Notes: generated by a model not told the origin, from the sequence alone. Numbered from the stretch's first letter, positions 1-8,709 are shown. The stretch is DNA of 64,000 bases from an uncultured Prevotella sp. (GCA_900317545.1 ONHE01000049.1:1-64000), one strand, 5' to 3'. Translations and numbers: made by a program.

Positions 1-311
1 GGGTCGAAGTGGTCACGATGTTCGTGTGTGACGAGGATGAGGTCTGCCCGCTCCATCTTTGAGTAATCGGTATGAGGCATCACGACATCTGTGACAGGAT
101 CCACTTCGATGATCCGGCCGTCGTAGTTGATTTCCAAGGAAGCATGCTTGATCGGTCTGATCCGGATCGTTTTGCCTGACCGGGTCGTGAATGTGTCTGA
201 CTGGTCTGCCGCCCGTGTCCCGTGCGCACAAGAACTTCCGCTCAGCATGAGTGCGGTCAAGGTAATCAGAAAAAATGCTGTTTCATATCGTTTGATGCTA
301 AGTGATATCAC
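1..311 (-). CDS. MBL-fold (UlaG-like) metal-dependent hydrolase lipoprotein, 3' part cut by window edge
   Basis: Only the first 103 codons are present; the gene runs off the left edge. The N-terminus is a lipoprotein signal with lipobox LSGSSC, so the protein is probably exported and lipidated. The metal-binding motif THEHRDHFD (HxHxDH class) follows near residue 95, preceded by the strand motif IIEVDPV, which is typical of UlaG-like metallo-beta-lactamase-fold hydrolases. I chose the GTG at 311 because it keeps the complete signal peptide and overlaps the stop codon of the upstream symporter remnant in a GTGA arrangement, suggesting translational coupling. The next in-frame ATG would destroy the signal peptide. 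Substrate unknown. Confidence 0.75.
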   Translation of the reverse strand, partial: MISLSIKRYETAFFLITLTALMLSGSSCAHGTRAADQSDTFTTRSGKTIRIRPIKHASLEINYDGRIIEVDPVTDVVMPHTDYSKMERADLILVTHEHRDHFD

Positions 312-954
312 TGTAGTTCTTTTTCTGCAGCTCCGTCCATGTCTTCTGGCATGCCTTCGTCGAGTCTGTCCTGCCAGAGAAACTTCATTGTCTCGTGTAC
401 GATGATGCCGCTCAGGAAGAGTTGGGACAGCAGGTTGGGGATAGCCATGAGTGCATTCATGCAGTCGGAAATGTTCCAGACCAAGGACAGATTGACGATG
501 CTGCCGGTGAAGACGGCTGGGATGTATAGCACGCGGTATACGTATGTCCACCGCTTGCCATTCAGATATTCCACCGCCCGTCATTGGTCTTCACTCGGTA
601 TTTGATGGGCAATAAGCCTTCGGCATATTTGGTTGAGATGCCGAATACACCCGTAAGCCAGCACCAGAACACGGCCCCGGGACCGCCCAACGCAATTGCC
701 GTGGCCACGCCGATGATGTTTCCCGTTCCTATAGTGGCTGCAAGTGCTGTCGCCAATGCACCGAATTGGGACACGCCACCGGCTGTGTTGCTGTCTCTCT
801 TGACTGATAAGCGGATGGCCGTGAATATCTTCCGTTGCGGGAAACGCAGTCTGATGGTCAGGTAGAGGTGTGTCCCCAACAGCAGGGTGATCATGGGCGA
901 ACTCCAGAGGAAGGCCGAGAGTTGGGAAAAGAATTGATCGGTCGCGTCAGCCAT
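308..954 (-). pseudogene. Alanine/glycine:cation symporter (AGCS family) with a large internal deletion and frameshift
   Basis: The first 129 residues (from ATG at 954) are a normal AGCS N-terminus, with the motif TIGTGNIIGVATAIALGGPG and the loop KTNDGR. The reading then meets a stop at 562. In another frame, from about 574, the sequence continues with an AGCS C-terminus (EYLNGKRW, then NLSLVWNISDCMNALMAIPN). Family members are about 450-550 residues, so roughly 230 central residues and their membrane helices are missing, and the join is out of frame. The product cannot be a working transporter. The tail still overlaps the GTG start of the next gene, so the remnant may still be translated and coupled to it. 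An assembly error at about 575 cannot be excluded. Confidence 0.8.
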
Positions 955-987
955 AAGCAGTTCTGTTTTGATTGGGTGGAGTCCGGG

Positions 988-1641
988 TCAGCTTTTGTTA
1001 TGTTGTTTGGCAGACTCGTCTGCCTCAAATCTGATTCTCACATATTTGAACCCCATACTCCGGAGCATATTTTCGAACTGGACAGCGGCATTCCGTTGTG
1101 CGTTCCGGACGTTCTCGGGGGTGAGACATCGCTTCTTCATGGCCTGATAGGCTTTATGGTACAGTGCCTCGCGGGCATCCTCTGACCATTTCCCTTCCTG
1201 ATAGAACGCCCGGCTGCGTGCCTCGTCGATGAAGTCATGATTGAGCAGCTTGACGGGCGGCAGCATCGCAATGATCGTGTCCCCGTCGCTTTTCATCCAC
1301 CCCGGACGCGCCTCGTGCAGGTCGATCCCTAACCGTAAGGTGCCGTAATAGATCCTAACCAACTGGTCGTCTCCGAAGAAACCGTGCCTGATGGTGTCCA
1401 CGATCTCCTCGTCACTGACGGCAAGAAACTCCCACTGACCGATGTTCTCGATGGTCCGGATCTGTGTCGGCGTGATGTCTATCCGGTCGTTCTGTTCGAT
1501 CGAGATCTGATTGCTGCGGTTGATCCATACCACGGCAAAGATGCCGGCCAAGGCTACGAGCAGCAGCGTGGCCATGGTCATCAGCGCCGTCTTCGACTGA
1601 CGTGCCAGGAGTGAAAGGATGTTATTTGCCGGCTGTTTCAT
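988..1641 (-). CDS. DUF4230 protein with N-terminal membrane anchor
   Basis: This 217-residue protein has one hydrophobic segment near residues 20-43 (MTMATLLLVALAGIFAVVW) followed by a soluble DUF4230-type domain with the pattern IRTIENIGQWEFLAV and a late MGFKYVRIRF strand. It is paralogous to the gene just upstream, which ends in the same kind of MGFKQEDVTITF strand. The ATG at 1641 gives a 20-bp overlap with that gene; a TTG at 1662 is possible but would lengthen the overlap to 41 bp. The two form a pair, probably cotranscribed. The family has no established function; an envelope location is inferred. Confidence 0.8.
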   Translation of the reverse strand: MKQPANNILSLLARQSKTALMTMATLLLVALAGIFAVVWINRSNQISIEQNDRIDITPTQIRTIENIGQWEFLAVSDEEIVDTIRHGFFGDDQLVRIYYGTLRLGIDLHEARPGWMKSDGDTIIAMLPPVKLLNHDFIDEARSRAFYQEGKWSEDAREALYHKAYQAMKKRCLTPENVRNAQRNAAVQFENMLRSMGFKYVRIRFEADESAKQHNKS

Positions 1642-2305
1642 GTTCGAGGGTTGATTTTTCAATGAGTGTGGCGATGTCTGACGGCGTGAACCGCTTCCGG
1701 AAGGTGATGGTCACGTCTTCCTGCTTGAACCCCATCTCGGTGATAAACGGGATCAGCGTACGGGCCGCACTGGCTTTGGACTGTTCGATGAGGTTCAGTT
1801 TAGGCAGGTCATTGAGGATGGCCTGGCGTCCCTGACGTTCGTAGTCGGTCAGCTCGGCATCACTGAAACGGCTTCTGAAGAGCGGCACATACTGCTTGAC
1901 TTCAGCATGATTGATCCGCGTCCCGGTCAGTACGATCTTCGGATCCGGCAGGATGATCTCCACCTTGTCGCCGTTCCGGTTCACGTTCTTCTCGCTGAAG
2001 GTGCTGAAATCGATGTAGGCTCTGACCGTCGCATCCATGGGGATGGCGATCTTGCGCTGGCCCATGGGCAGGTCAATGCTGAAATTCTTGCTCATGAAAG
2101 ATCCCGTCAGCTTCTTCGTGTCATCGTGAGTGACGATCTTGTGGATATGGTATTCGGTGGTGTAGAGACGGGAACTCTTCTGGATGCGCATGACCATTTC
2201 GGGAATGGTATCTAGCATTTCGTCCACATTCCCGCTTGTCTTCTTGTCGGAACAGGCAGACAGTCCGACGGTCAGCAACAGGATGAGCAGGGGGTATATT
2301 TTCAT
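1622..2305 (-). CDS. DUF4230 lipoprotein
   Basis: The gene encodes 227 residues starting MKIYPLLILLLTVGLSACSD, a lipoprotein signal with lipobox LSAC, so the mature protein is probably membrane-tethered. The rest is a DUF4230-type domain ending in MGFKQEDVTITF. The ATG at 2305 is chosen because it starts exactly at the signal peptide and follows a Bacteroidota -7 box; longer upstream readings only extend into AT-rich leader. It overlaps the second DUF4230 gene by 20 bp. The function of the family is unknown. Confidence 0.82.
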   Translation of the reverse strand: MKIYPLLILLLTVGLSACSDKKTSGNVDEMLDTIPEMVMRIQKSSRLYTTEYHIHKIVTHDDTKKLTGSFMSKNFSIDLPMGQRKIAIPMDATVRAYIDFSTFSEKNVNRNGDKVEIILPDPKIVLTGTRINHAEVKQYVPLFRSRFSDAELTDYERQGRQAILNDLPKLNLIEQSKASAARTLIPFITEMGFKQEDVTITFRKRFTPSDIATLIEKSTLEHETAGK

Positions 2306-2327
2306 TATGGGGATGTTAATAACTCTG

Positions 2328-2335
2328 CAAAGATA
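2328..2335 (-). promoter_or_regulatory. -7 box (TATCTTTG) for the DUF4230 pair
   Basis: On the minus strand the octamer TATCTTTG matches the Bacteroidota -7 consensus TAnnTTTG, 22 bp before the ATG at 2305. I see no TTTG at the usual 19-21 bp spacing upstream, so this is a partial match. Confidence 0.5.
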
Positions 2336-2454
2336 ATAAAAAAACGTCAAAATGGAGGAAACGAGGCGTTTTTTTTCGTCAGTAATTAAACTCTGCCTTC
2401 TCTTCTGCATCATATTGTTAGTTACGGCCGCACAGTTCATATAACAATAAAAAA

Positions 2455-2970
2455 ATGAAAGTAAAAATGAAAAAAATGATTTTATCGCTTGTTGCAGCAG
2501 TCGCATTCTCTGCAATGGCTATGGCTCAGGAAGCTAAGAAAGAGGCTGCGCAGTGCAGCAAGTGTGATAAGACCGAGATGCTTCAGCACCGTACGGATCG
2601 CGTTGTCAAGAAGTATGGCCTCAACGAGGACCAGGCCAAGCAGTTGCTCAAGCTGAATACTGCTTTTGCAGACAAGATGTCAGGAACCGGCTTGGGGCAT
2701 TGTGGAAAGCACCAGCAGAAGGGGCAGTGCTGCCAGCAGAAAACGGATGGAGAGACTGGTGCTACCGCACAGCAGCAGAAGCAGTGCCCTTCAAAGGAGC
2801 AAATGCTGGCAAAAAGGAAGATGATGAAAGCTGAAAGGGAGAGCTACAACAAGGAGTTGCAGAAAATCATGACACCTGAGCAGTTCGCTCGGTACAGCAA
2901 TGACCAGAAGAATGCACGCCAGCGCAGACAGCGCGGCAAGCGTGGTGGACAGCCAAAACAGACTGTCTGA
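2455..2970 (+). CDS. DUF4890-type small exported protein with Cys/Gln-rich insert
   Basis: This 171-residue protein has a Sec signal (MILSLVAAVAFSAMAMA, then QEA). A helical repeat with VVKKYGLNEDQAKQLLKL and, near the C-terminus, LQKIMTPEQFARYSNDQK follows, as in DUF4890 / Spy-CpxP-like periplasmic proteins of Bacteroidales. Between the two helical parts lies a hydrophilic stretch rich in Cys, Gln and Lys (CSKCDK, GQCCQQK, QKQCPSKEQ). The C-terminus is basic (RRQRGKRGG). An ATG at 2467 is an equally plausible start. The gene is monocistronic, with a terminator downstream. A periplasmic chaperone or metal-binding role is conceivable but not shown. Confidence 0.7.
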   Translation: MKVKMKKMILSLVAAVAFSAMAMAQEAKKEAAQCSKCDKTEMLQHRTDRVVKKYGLNEDQAKQLLKLNTAFADKMSGTGLGHCGKHQQKGQCCQQKTDGETGATAQQQKQCPSKEQMLAKRKMMKAERESYNKELQKIMTPEQFARYSNDQKNARQRRQRGKRGGQPKQTV

Positions 2971-3060
2971 TCGGCCGTGCCAACAAAGTGATTATTCATA
3001 AACTAAACTTTTTTTTATATCGTGTGAAAGATCAATAGGATTATTAGTGTTTTTAGGATG

Positions 3061-3102
3061 ATGGCACTTCTTCGGGATGGAAGAGGTGTCATTTTGTTTT
3101 TT
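3061..3102 (+). terminator. Rho-independent terminator after the DUF4890 gene
   Basis: ATGGCACTTCTTC (3061-3073) pairs with GAAGAGGTGTCAT (3080-3092) over 13 bp, including two G-U pairs, around a 6-nt loop. It is followed by TTTGTTTTTT. Confidence 0.85.
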
Positions 3103-3114
3103 AGCATTTTTTTC

Positions 3115-3145
3115 TTTGCCGTTCAACGAACTTACTGTAACTTTG
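3115..3145 (+). promoter_or_regulatory. Consensus Bacteroidota promoter for the DUF4738 lipoprotein
   Basis: TTTG (3115-3118) is followed after exactly 19 bp by TAACTTTG (3138-3145), matching the -33 and -7 elements of the primary sigma factor of Bacteroidota. The ATG lies 23 bp further on. Confidence 0.8.
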
Positions 3146-3168
3146 CACGAGAGAAATAACGCGTAAAG

Positions 3169-3756
3169 ATGAAAAAAATCCTGTCTCTCGTCGGACTGGT
3201 CCTGCTTTCAGGCGCACTGGCCGGTTGCAAGAGCGAGAAAAAGCCGAAAGATATCATTACCCATAAGCCGATCATTGTCAAGGCCGGAAAACCGCAGAAG
3301 ATGGGCGACTACGAGCAGTCACGACAGATAGAGTGGCTGGGTAACACCTATACTGTCGAGGTGAGCTTCAAGGCCGATCCTGCTCTGCCCATCGTTGAGG
3401 ATGGCAGTCAGAGGTTTTATGACAACCGGATCAGCCTCCGGATTGTCCGCAAAGATGGGACGGAATTCTTTTCCAAAACTTTCACCAAGGCCGACTTTGA
3501 GCCTTATCTCAACAGTGACTACGGTAGGGACGGGGCATTGCTCGGTATTGTCTTCGACCGAATCGCTGCCGGTCAGCTTGTTTTCGCGGCCAGTGTGGGC
3601 TCGCCCGACAAGTCGAGTGATGAATTCATCCCGCTGGTAATGAAGATTTCGCGCTTCGGGGAAGTGAGCATTAGAGAAGACTCACAGCTTGATGTCAATA
3701 TGCGGGAAGGCAGTTCGGATCCGATAGCTGCAGAAGACGATGATGACGGTGTATAA
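3169..3756 (+). CDS. DUF4738-type lipoprotein
   Basis: The gene encodes 195 residues beginning MKKILSLVGLVLLSGALAGC, a clear lipoprotein signal with lipobox LAGC. The mature part contains GDYEQSRQIEWLGNTYTV and IVRKDGTEFFSKTFTKADF, a beta-rich pattern I associate with DUF4738 proteins of Prevotella and Bacteroides. It ends in an acidic tail (AEDDDDGV). It sits alone between a consensus promoter and a gene-poor region. Its role is unknown; outer-membrane tethering is inferred from the lipobox. Confidence 0.7.
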   Translation: MKKILSLVGLVLLSGALAGCKSEKKPKDIITHKPIIVKAGKPQKMGDYEQSRQIEWLGNTYTVEVSFKADPALPIVEDGSQRFYDNRISLRIVRKDGTEFFSKTFTKADFEPYLNSDYGRDGALLGIVFDRIAAGQLVFAASVGSPDKSSDEFIPLVMKISRFGEVSIREDSQLDVNMREGSSDPIAAEDDDDGV

Positions 3757-4037
3757 GTATTTGCAGTTCAGTTATATATCGTTTCTTGAATAATCGAAAG
3801 GTCCAGTGGAACGGATGAAGTTTTCCCCGGGCTCTGAAGATGGACTTTGAGACGTCCGGATGGTTTTTGACGGACCCCTATAGGTGTTTTCTGCTGTTGG
3901 ATGAAAATGGATCAGGCTTGACTTCATGCGTCGTATTTTTCATCTGTATTTGTGTATTCCCTTTTCTGTTCGTATTGCATAATCTTGCAAAATGCACCCT
4001 TTTGTGATGCTTTCGCATGCCTTTATGCGGTGCGGAG

Positions 4038-4125
4038 CAGACATATGGAGCAGTCTTTGCTATGCTTTGGGGCGCCCGCATGATAGCTTTAGCCTGTCCG
4101 AAGGATAGCTCTTCATAAGTCGGAT
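4038..4125. repeat. 22-bp periodic repeat, locus A (degenerate)
   Basis: GATAGCT occurs at 4082 and 4104, exactly 22 bp apart, each followed by a T-rich step and a C/G-rich block (GATAGCTTTAGCCTGTCCGA). A weaker unit starts at 4060 (CTATGCTTTGGGGCGCCC). Related GATG-rich, less regular sequence occurs around 3814-3880. The whole gap 3757-4363 has no convincing gene; apart from these units I see nothing in it. Confidence 0.6.
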
Positions 4126-4363
4126 GATGCAAACGGTTTGCCCGGAGATGTGATTTTTGTCAACAAAAATTATTTTGAGGCGATTCCGTTTGATCTGTGG
4201 CACGATCTCGGAGCGGATGGCTGTGAGATCATCCGCCTGTTTTTGAGTGCGCTGCAGACCGCTGCATGATTATGCAGATGTGTAGGCAGGCCATGACTTC
4301 CCATTGTCAAGAAATATCTGAAAGTTTCCTTCGTCTTCCCCGCGCCTGTCTTCTGACGGCTGA

Positions 4364-4627
4364 TCAGTTGAGGATGAGTCGGCAGAAGAGTGCCGTCTGA
4401 AGGGCAAGGATAAGTGGTACGCCGTATTTGAACTTCAGATGTCGGGTTTTGTGGTGCACAGTGTACATGGCTGCCCAGGCACCGATAGAACCGCCGATGA
4501 CGGCGAGCCCGAGCAGCGTAGCTTCGGGGATCCGCCACCGGTGATGGCGTGCCTTGCACTTGTCAATGGCATAGGCGAGGAAGGTGACCATGTTGACCGC
4601 AATGCCATAGAGCAGGATGAGTTTCAT
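4364..4627 (-). CDS. DUF1294 small membrane protein
   Basis: The protein has 87 residues with a DUF1294 pattern: a first hydrophobic helix (LILLYGIAVNMVTFLAYA), the motif YAIDKCKARHHRWRIPE, a second helix (LLGLAVIGGSIGAW), the signature HHKTRHLKFKYGVP, and a final helix. It is probably an inner-membrane protein of unknown role. The ATG at 4627 overlaps the upstream stop as ATGA, which favours it over the in-frame ATG at 4633. It is the last gene of the RG-II minus-strand operon; DUF1294 proteins occur in many contexts, so it may simply ride along. Confidence 0.8.
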   Translation of the reverse strand: MKLILLYGIAVNMVTFLAYAIDKCKARHHRWRIPEATLLGLAVIGGSIGAWAAMYTVHHKTRHLKFKYGVPLILALQTALFCRLILN

Positions 4628-7119
4628 TTCCATTCGATCTTCAGATTGTGAAGCATGGTGGTGCCTTCGCCGGCCGTGCCGGTATGCTGGATGGCAAAGC
4701 CTCCGTAAGCGTTGGGCGTGACATCAGCCTGCAGGGCGACCGTGGACTTCACGTGCGCGTCGGCGGGCTTCTGAAGCGGCGTGGTGGTCGATGCCGAGGC
4801 GGAGAGTGTGTTTCCGTGGAGAGACACACGCAGCGTGCAGTTGGTCAGATAGCAGTTGGAGGTCACGGGATCTGTGAGGGGCGTGATGGTGCCATGATCG
4901 TACTTGACGAGCAGGAAGTCCACGGCGTTGGCGTATTTTGTCGTGCGGATGATGCGCAGGCCATAGCCGGTCAACGTCTGCGTGTCAAATTTCAGGCAGA
5001 TGTCCATATACTGCTGCCGGGCGGAAGAGAAGCCCTGGCCGGCCTGTTTGCAGGGGTCGACGAGGAGAGTGACCTCCATATCGCCGAACGCACAGCCTGC
5101 CGGTGTGTAGCGGAGCCTGCTCCCGGGGCGTGTCTGCAGCAGTCCGGTGCCCTTGCAGCCATTGATTCCGGGGCCGTAAATCCAGAAGTCGGCGGCGTTG
5201 TCGACCGTCCAGTTCTGCAGCGTCACATCAGACGGCTTGTAGCCGTCGATGGTCCAGAGTCCGGGCTTGAGGTCAAGTTGGTTGGCACAGGGCAGATGGG
5301 TGAAGTCGGTAGTCAGCTCCCGGTCGCGCAGACCGGTCTGTTTGAATGTCAGAACCTTTGTCGTGAGGGTCACGGCGGTGCCCGGCAGCGAGCGCAGATG
5401 TTTCGGGCGGATGGTCACCTGCAGTCGGCAGTCCTTGTCTCCCGGCTGCAGTCGGTAGGCCGTTTCAGGGTTGCCGTTTCGGCTGACGCTGACTTCATAA
5501 GTCCGGTCCTTGTCTATGCGCGACCACGTGATGACCGATTCGTCGGCCCGTCCCTGCAGGTCGAGCGCATAATCCACGCGTGCCACGCCGTCCTTGACGG
5601 TCAGCCGGGGCTGCCGGGTGAACGCCGGGGCGGGCAGGGTGGAGGGCTTGACGGTGACAGAGGCTGCTCCTTCCAGTCCGTCGTCCGTATAGGCGATGAT
5701 GGCGAAGTGGCGGGGCTTGTCCTCTTCGATCAGCGAGCGCACCCGGCACGTGCTGCCCGCCGGTTCGATCCTGACATAGCGTTCGTAGCCGGCTTCCACT
5801 TTCCAGTGGATCTGTCCTTCATAGAAGGCGTTGAGACTATAGCCTGCATGCCGCATGGCATCAGCCTTCAGCATGATCGGCTCCTGGCCGGTCTGGATCT
5901 CATTGCGCTGTGGCGTCACCGTCAGGCAGGTGGCGAGGTTGGCAGACTGTTCACCGACAAGCTCCTTTTGCCCTAACGGATCCCAGTCGTCATCACCCCT
6001 CAGCAGATTGTAGACGTTGTAGGTGCCGTCGGCAAGTTTGAAGGCAGCGAGAGCTGGTTTGTCGTCGAGTCGCACCGTGTTTTCCGGTTCGCGGGCAGCG
6101 ATGACGATCGGTCGGCCGTTCATAGTCACGTTGGCCTGGTAGCAGCGCAGCCATTTTTCGGGCACAAGTGTCCAGGCCGCATAGGTCCCTTCTGGTGCAT
6201 GGTAACGGCAGTCGATGACGGAAAGGGGATTGAGGCTTTTCGTAAAGTTCTGCCTGAGATAGTTGTGCTTCACGTGGAAGTCTGAATTGAGAAAGACGGC
6301 ACCATGACGATCGCTGTTCCAAAAGGGCTTCGTGGCGTAGAATTCCATATCGCAGTCCAAGTAAACGCCCGTACTTGTCAAGGCGTCATCCGTACACTCC
6401 ATGTGGCAGTGGTTGAATAAGATGCGCTTGGCACCGCCTAACGGGTTCATGTTAAGCCTGCTGATGAACCTCACGTTCTCTGCATAGATGCGGTCGCCGT
6501 GGCAATATGCCACGTGGGCTTGTGTGTAGGCCGGGTTGCGTTTGGCCCGATTCAGCTTCGGATTCAAGGGGAATTCAAGATCGACATTGCAGTAGTTGCC
6601 GAGCGTCATGTCGCGGATGGTCAGTCCGTTGCCGGTGAAGTCAAGCATCGTGAAGTTGCCCCGCGATCCCTGGGTCTGGCCTCTCCGGGATGCGAACACG
6701 ATGTTCGCCGGATCCGGGTTGAGCCCCTTCAGGTGGAGATGCTCGCATTTCACGTACATTCCGATAGGCGCACTGCCGTCCTTGGTGCTTACTTCATCGG
6801 GCTTGTCTGGATCGTTTATCCAGTAGACCCATGGTGCGATGAGCACCGTCATGGGTGCATCGGCGGTCCCGTTCTGCAGGTGTTCGTTGACTTCCTGGAA
6901 GGTGCGGAACACGTAGGGATATTTGTCGGCTTCCGCCTGCGTGAGCTGTCCGTCCAAAAAGAAGGTCTTCGGGCCGAGCTGGTAGGTCTGTCCCTGATAG
7001 GTGACCGAATGGCCTGTGAACCGGATCGGATGTTTCCGGTCCAACGATTGGTATTGCTGCGCAAGGGTATTGGTGCAGAGCAGCATCAGCAGGAACGTGA
7101 GACCGACTTTGACGTTCAT
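4624..7119 (-). CDS. Secreted right-handed beta-helix protein, pectinesterase-like N-terminal half
   Basis: The protein has 831 residues with a signal peptide ending near LLCTNTLAQ. Residues 65-250 read like a CE8 pectin methylesterase beta-helix: FRTFQEVNEHLQNG, VLIAPWVYWIND, QAHVAYCHGDRIYAENVRF (the QAVAL segment) and CHMECTDDALTS where the family has DFIFG. The QDTL segment with its catalytic Asp appears as RLNMNP, so the classical active site is incomplete. Residues 460-830 look like Ig-like and laminin-G/CBM-like beta domains. It lies 15 bp after the symporter gene. A role in pectin binding or non-classical hydrolysis is inferred; enzyme activity is uncertain. Confidence 0.65.
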   Translation of the reverse strand: MNVKVGLTFLLMLLCTNTLAQQYQSLDRKHPIRFTGHSVTYQGQTYQLGPKTFFLDGQLTQAEADKYPYVFRTFQEVNEHLQNGTADAPMTVLIAPWVYWINDPDKPDEVSTKDGSAPIGMYVKCEHLHLKGLNPDPANIVFASRRGQTQGSRGNFTMLDFTGNGLTIRDMTLGNYCNVDLEFPLNPKLNRAKRNPAYTQAHVAYCHGDRIYAENVRFISRLNMNPLGGAKRILFNHCHMECTDDALTSTGVYLDCDMEFYATKPFWNSDRHGAVFLNSDFHVKHNYLRQNFTKSLNPLSVIDCRYHAPEGTYAAWTLVPEKWLRCYQANVTMNGRPIVIAAREPENTVRLDDKPALAAFKLADGTYNVYNLLRGDDDWDPLGQKELVGEQSANLATCLTVTPQRNEIQTGQEPIMLKADAMRHAGYSLNAFYEGQIHWKVEAGYERYVRIEPAGSTCRVRSLIEEDKPRHFAIIAYTDDGLEGAASVTVKPSTLPAPAFTRQPRLTVKDGVARVDYALDLQGRADESVITWSRIDKDRTYEVSVSRNGNPETAYRLQPGDKDCRLQVTIRPKHLRSLPGTAVTLTTKVLTFKQTGLRDRELTTDFTHLPCANQLDLKPGLWTIDGYKPSDVTLQNWTVDNAADFWIYGPGINGCKGTGLLQTRPGSRLRYTPAGCAFGDMEVTLLVDPCKQAGQGFSSARQQYMDICLKFDTQTLTGYGLRIIRTTKYANAVDFLLVKYDHGTITPLTDPVTSNCYLTNCTLRVSLHGNTLSASASTTTPLQKPADAHVKSTVALQADVTPNAYGGFAIQHTGTAGEGTTMLHNLKIEWK

Positions 7120-7134
7120 GGTTTCTGAGTTGTT

Positions 7135-8709
7135 TTAGTTGAAATATAGATAGAGCCCGATCATCACGGCGAATAGCAGGAACCAGCTCGTAAGGACCAG
7201 ATAAGAACGTTCGTGGCGGATAGGACTCGGGATGTCGAAGCGTTGGCTGTCGTGGTCGCACAGGCTGGTGATGATCATTCCGATGCAGAGAATGACAAAG
7301 AGGTAGAAGCTCAGCAGCATGAAGTGCGGCCAGAAGTGGTATTTGTCGGCCGGCAGGATCCAGTAATAGAGCACGCCGACAAACAGGCAGAAGGCCGTTC
7401 CGACGGTCAGTGTGAGGTTCGCGCCGCGTGTCGTCGCTTTCTTCCAGAATACACCGAGCAGGAAGACCGTGGCCATCGGAGGAGCCAGAAAGCTCAGGAC
7501 CGACTGGAAGATATTGAACAGATCGAGACCTTTGATGCTGTCTATGGCAACGCAAAGCATGATGGAGACAGCGGCCCCGATGGCTGTGACCATCCGACCG
7601 ATATGGATGATATGCCGCTGGGAGGCTTCGGGGTGGTACTTCTTCACATAGATGTCCATTGTGAAGACCGTGCTCAGCGCGTTCAGAGCAGATCCGATGG
7701 TGCTGACTAAAGCTGCTGTGAGCACGGCGAAGACCAATCCCACCATGCCCTTGGGAAACAGCATCGTCACCATCGAGATATAAGTCTCGTCCGGATTGTC
7801 AAGGGTCATCTGACCCGTACGTACCATGGCGTATGCTATGATGCCAGGTAGAATGTAGAGAGGGACATCGAGTATCTTCAGCCAACCGGTGAAGTTGGCG
7901 CCCAACTGCCCCTGCTTGATGTTCTTGGCTGCAAGCACCGGCTGCACCATACTTTGATCGGTGCACCAGAACCAGACTCCCATCACCGGGTAACCCAATA
8001 GGATCGGAAGCCACGGGAAAGCCTTGTCCGTGTTCGGCTTGAACAGGATCCAATAGTCATCGGGCACATTCGCGGTCAGGGTTTCAAGGCCGCCCAAGCG
8101 GTGGATGCCGAGAATGGCCAGCGTGGCACTGACAAATATGAGCAGCAACATCTGATAGACGTTGGTGTAAGCGATGGCCTTCAGACCGCCAAGCATGGTG
8201 AAGAAGAGAGAGATGCCCAATAATATGAGCGCGGAAGCCCACATCGGAATGTCAAACACTTGCCTGATGAGCACGCCTCCGGCGAACAGTGTCAGAGCCA
8301 ACCAGGATACCAATATCGTCACGATCGTATACCAGGCCAGAATGTTCCGCGTGTCTTGACCGAAGCGTAAGCCCATGAACTCCGGGAGCGTAGATATCTT
8401 GCTGCCTAAGTATCTCGGTGCAAAGACGAAGGCTAAAAGGGCTATGAAGATGAACGCATACCAGGCATAGTTGCCCGACACGATGCCACTTGTGAATCCG
8501 GCGGATGCAGATGCGATCAGCATAGAAGGGCCGACGTTGGTCCCCCACATCGAGAAACCGATATGATGCCATTGCAGCGAATGCTCCGCAAGAAACAGCG
8601 AGCTGTTCTTCTTCCTGCGCATGCTTGCCCATAAGCCTATTCCCAATAGGATGGCAAAATAGCTTCCCAAGATCAGCCAGTCAAGGCTTTCCATGTAATG
8701 TGTCTCCAT
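7135..8709 (-). CDS. SSS-family sodium/solute symporter (SGLT-like)
   Basis: This 524-residue protein has about 14 hydrophobic segments and sodium/solute symporter motifs: NVGPSMLIASASAGFTSG near the start, TLPEFMGLRFG, MLGGLKAIAYTNVYQM and TGWLKILDVPLYILPGI, the last typical of sugar-transporting SGLT relatives. The ATG at 8709 is chosen over the TTG at 8715. It follows the URO-D-like gene by 77 bp and precedes the beta-helix gene by 15 bp. In this operon it most likely imports a sugar or small oligosaccharide freed from pectin across the inner membrane, driven by sodium. The substrate is inferred only from context. Confidence 0.85.
   Translation of the reverse strand: METHYMESLDWLILGSYFAILLGIGLWASMRRKKNSSLFLAEHSLQWHHIGFSMWGTNVGPSMLIASASAGFTSGIVSGNYAWYAFIFIALLAFVFAPRYLGSKISTLPEFMGLRFGQDTRNILAWYTIVTILVSWLALTLFAGGVLIRQVFDIPMWASALILLGISLFFTMLGGLKAIAYTNVYQMLLLIFVSATLAILGIHRLGGLETLTANVPDDYWILFKPNTDKAFPWLPILLGYPVMGVWFWCTDQSMVQPVLAAKNIKQGQLGANFTGWLKILDVPLYILPGIIAYAMVRTGQMTLDNPDETYISMVTMLFPKGMVGLVFAVLTAALVSTIGSALNALSTVFTMDIYVKKYHPEASQRHIIHIGRMVTAIGAAVSIMLCVAIDSIKGLDLFNIFQSVLSFLAPPMATVFLLGVFWKKATTRGANLTLTVGTAFCLFVGVLYYWILPADKYHFWPHFMLLSFYLFVILCIGMIITSLCDHDSQRFDIPSPIRHERSYLVLTSWFLLFAVMIGLYLYFN

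Noticed and set aside
3878..4132. 84-codon minus-strand frame
   Set aside because: Overlaps repeat locus A, has no promoter or family match, and its composition is unlike neighbouring genes.
4648..5976. 442-codon open frame on the plus strand
   Set aside because: It lies wholly opposite the beta-helix gene (4624-7119), whose protein has a signal peptide and family motifs; the plus-strand product has the composition of an antisense shadow.
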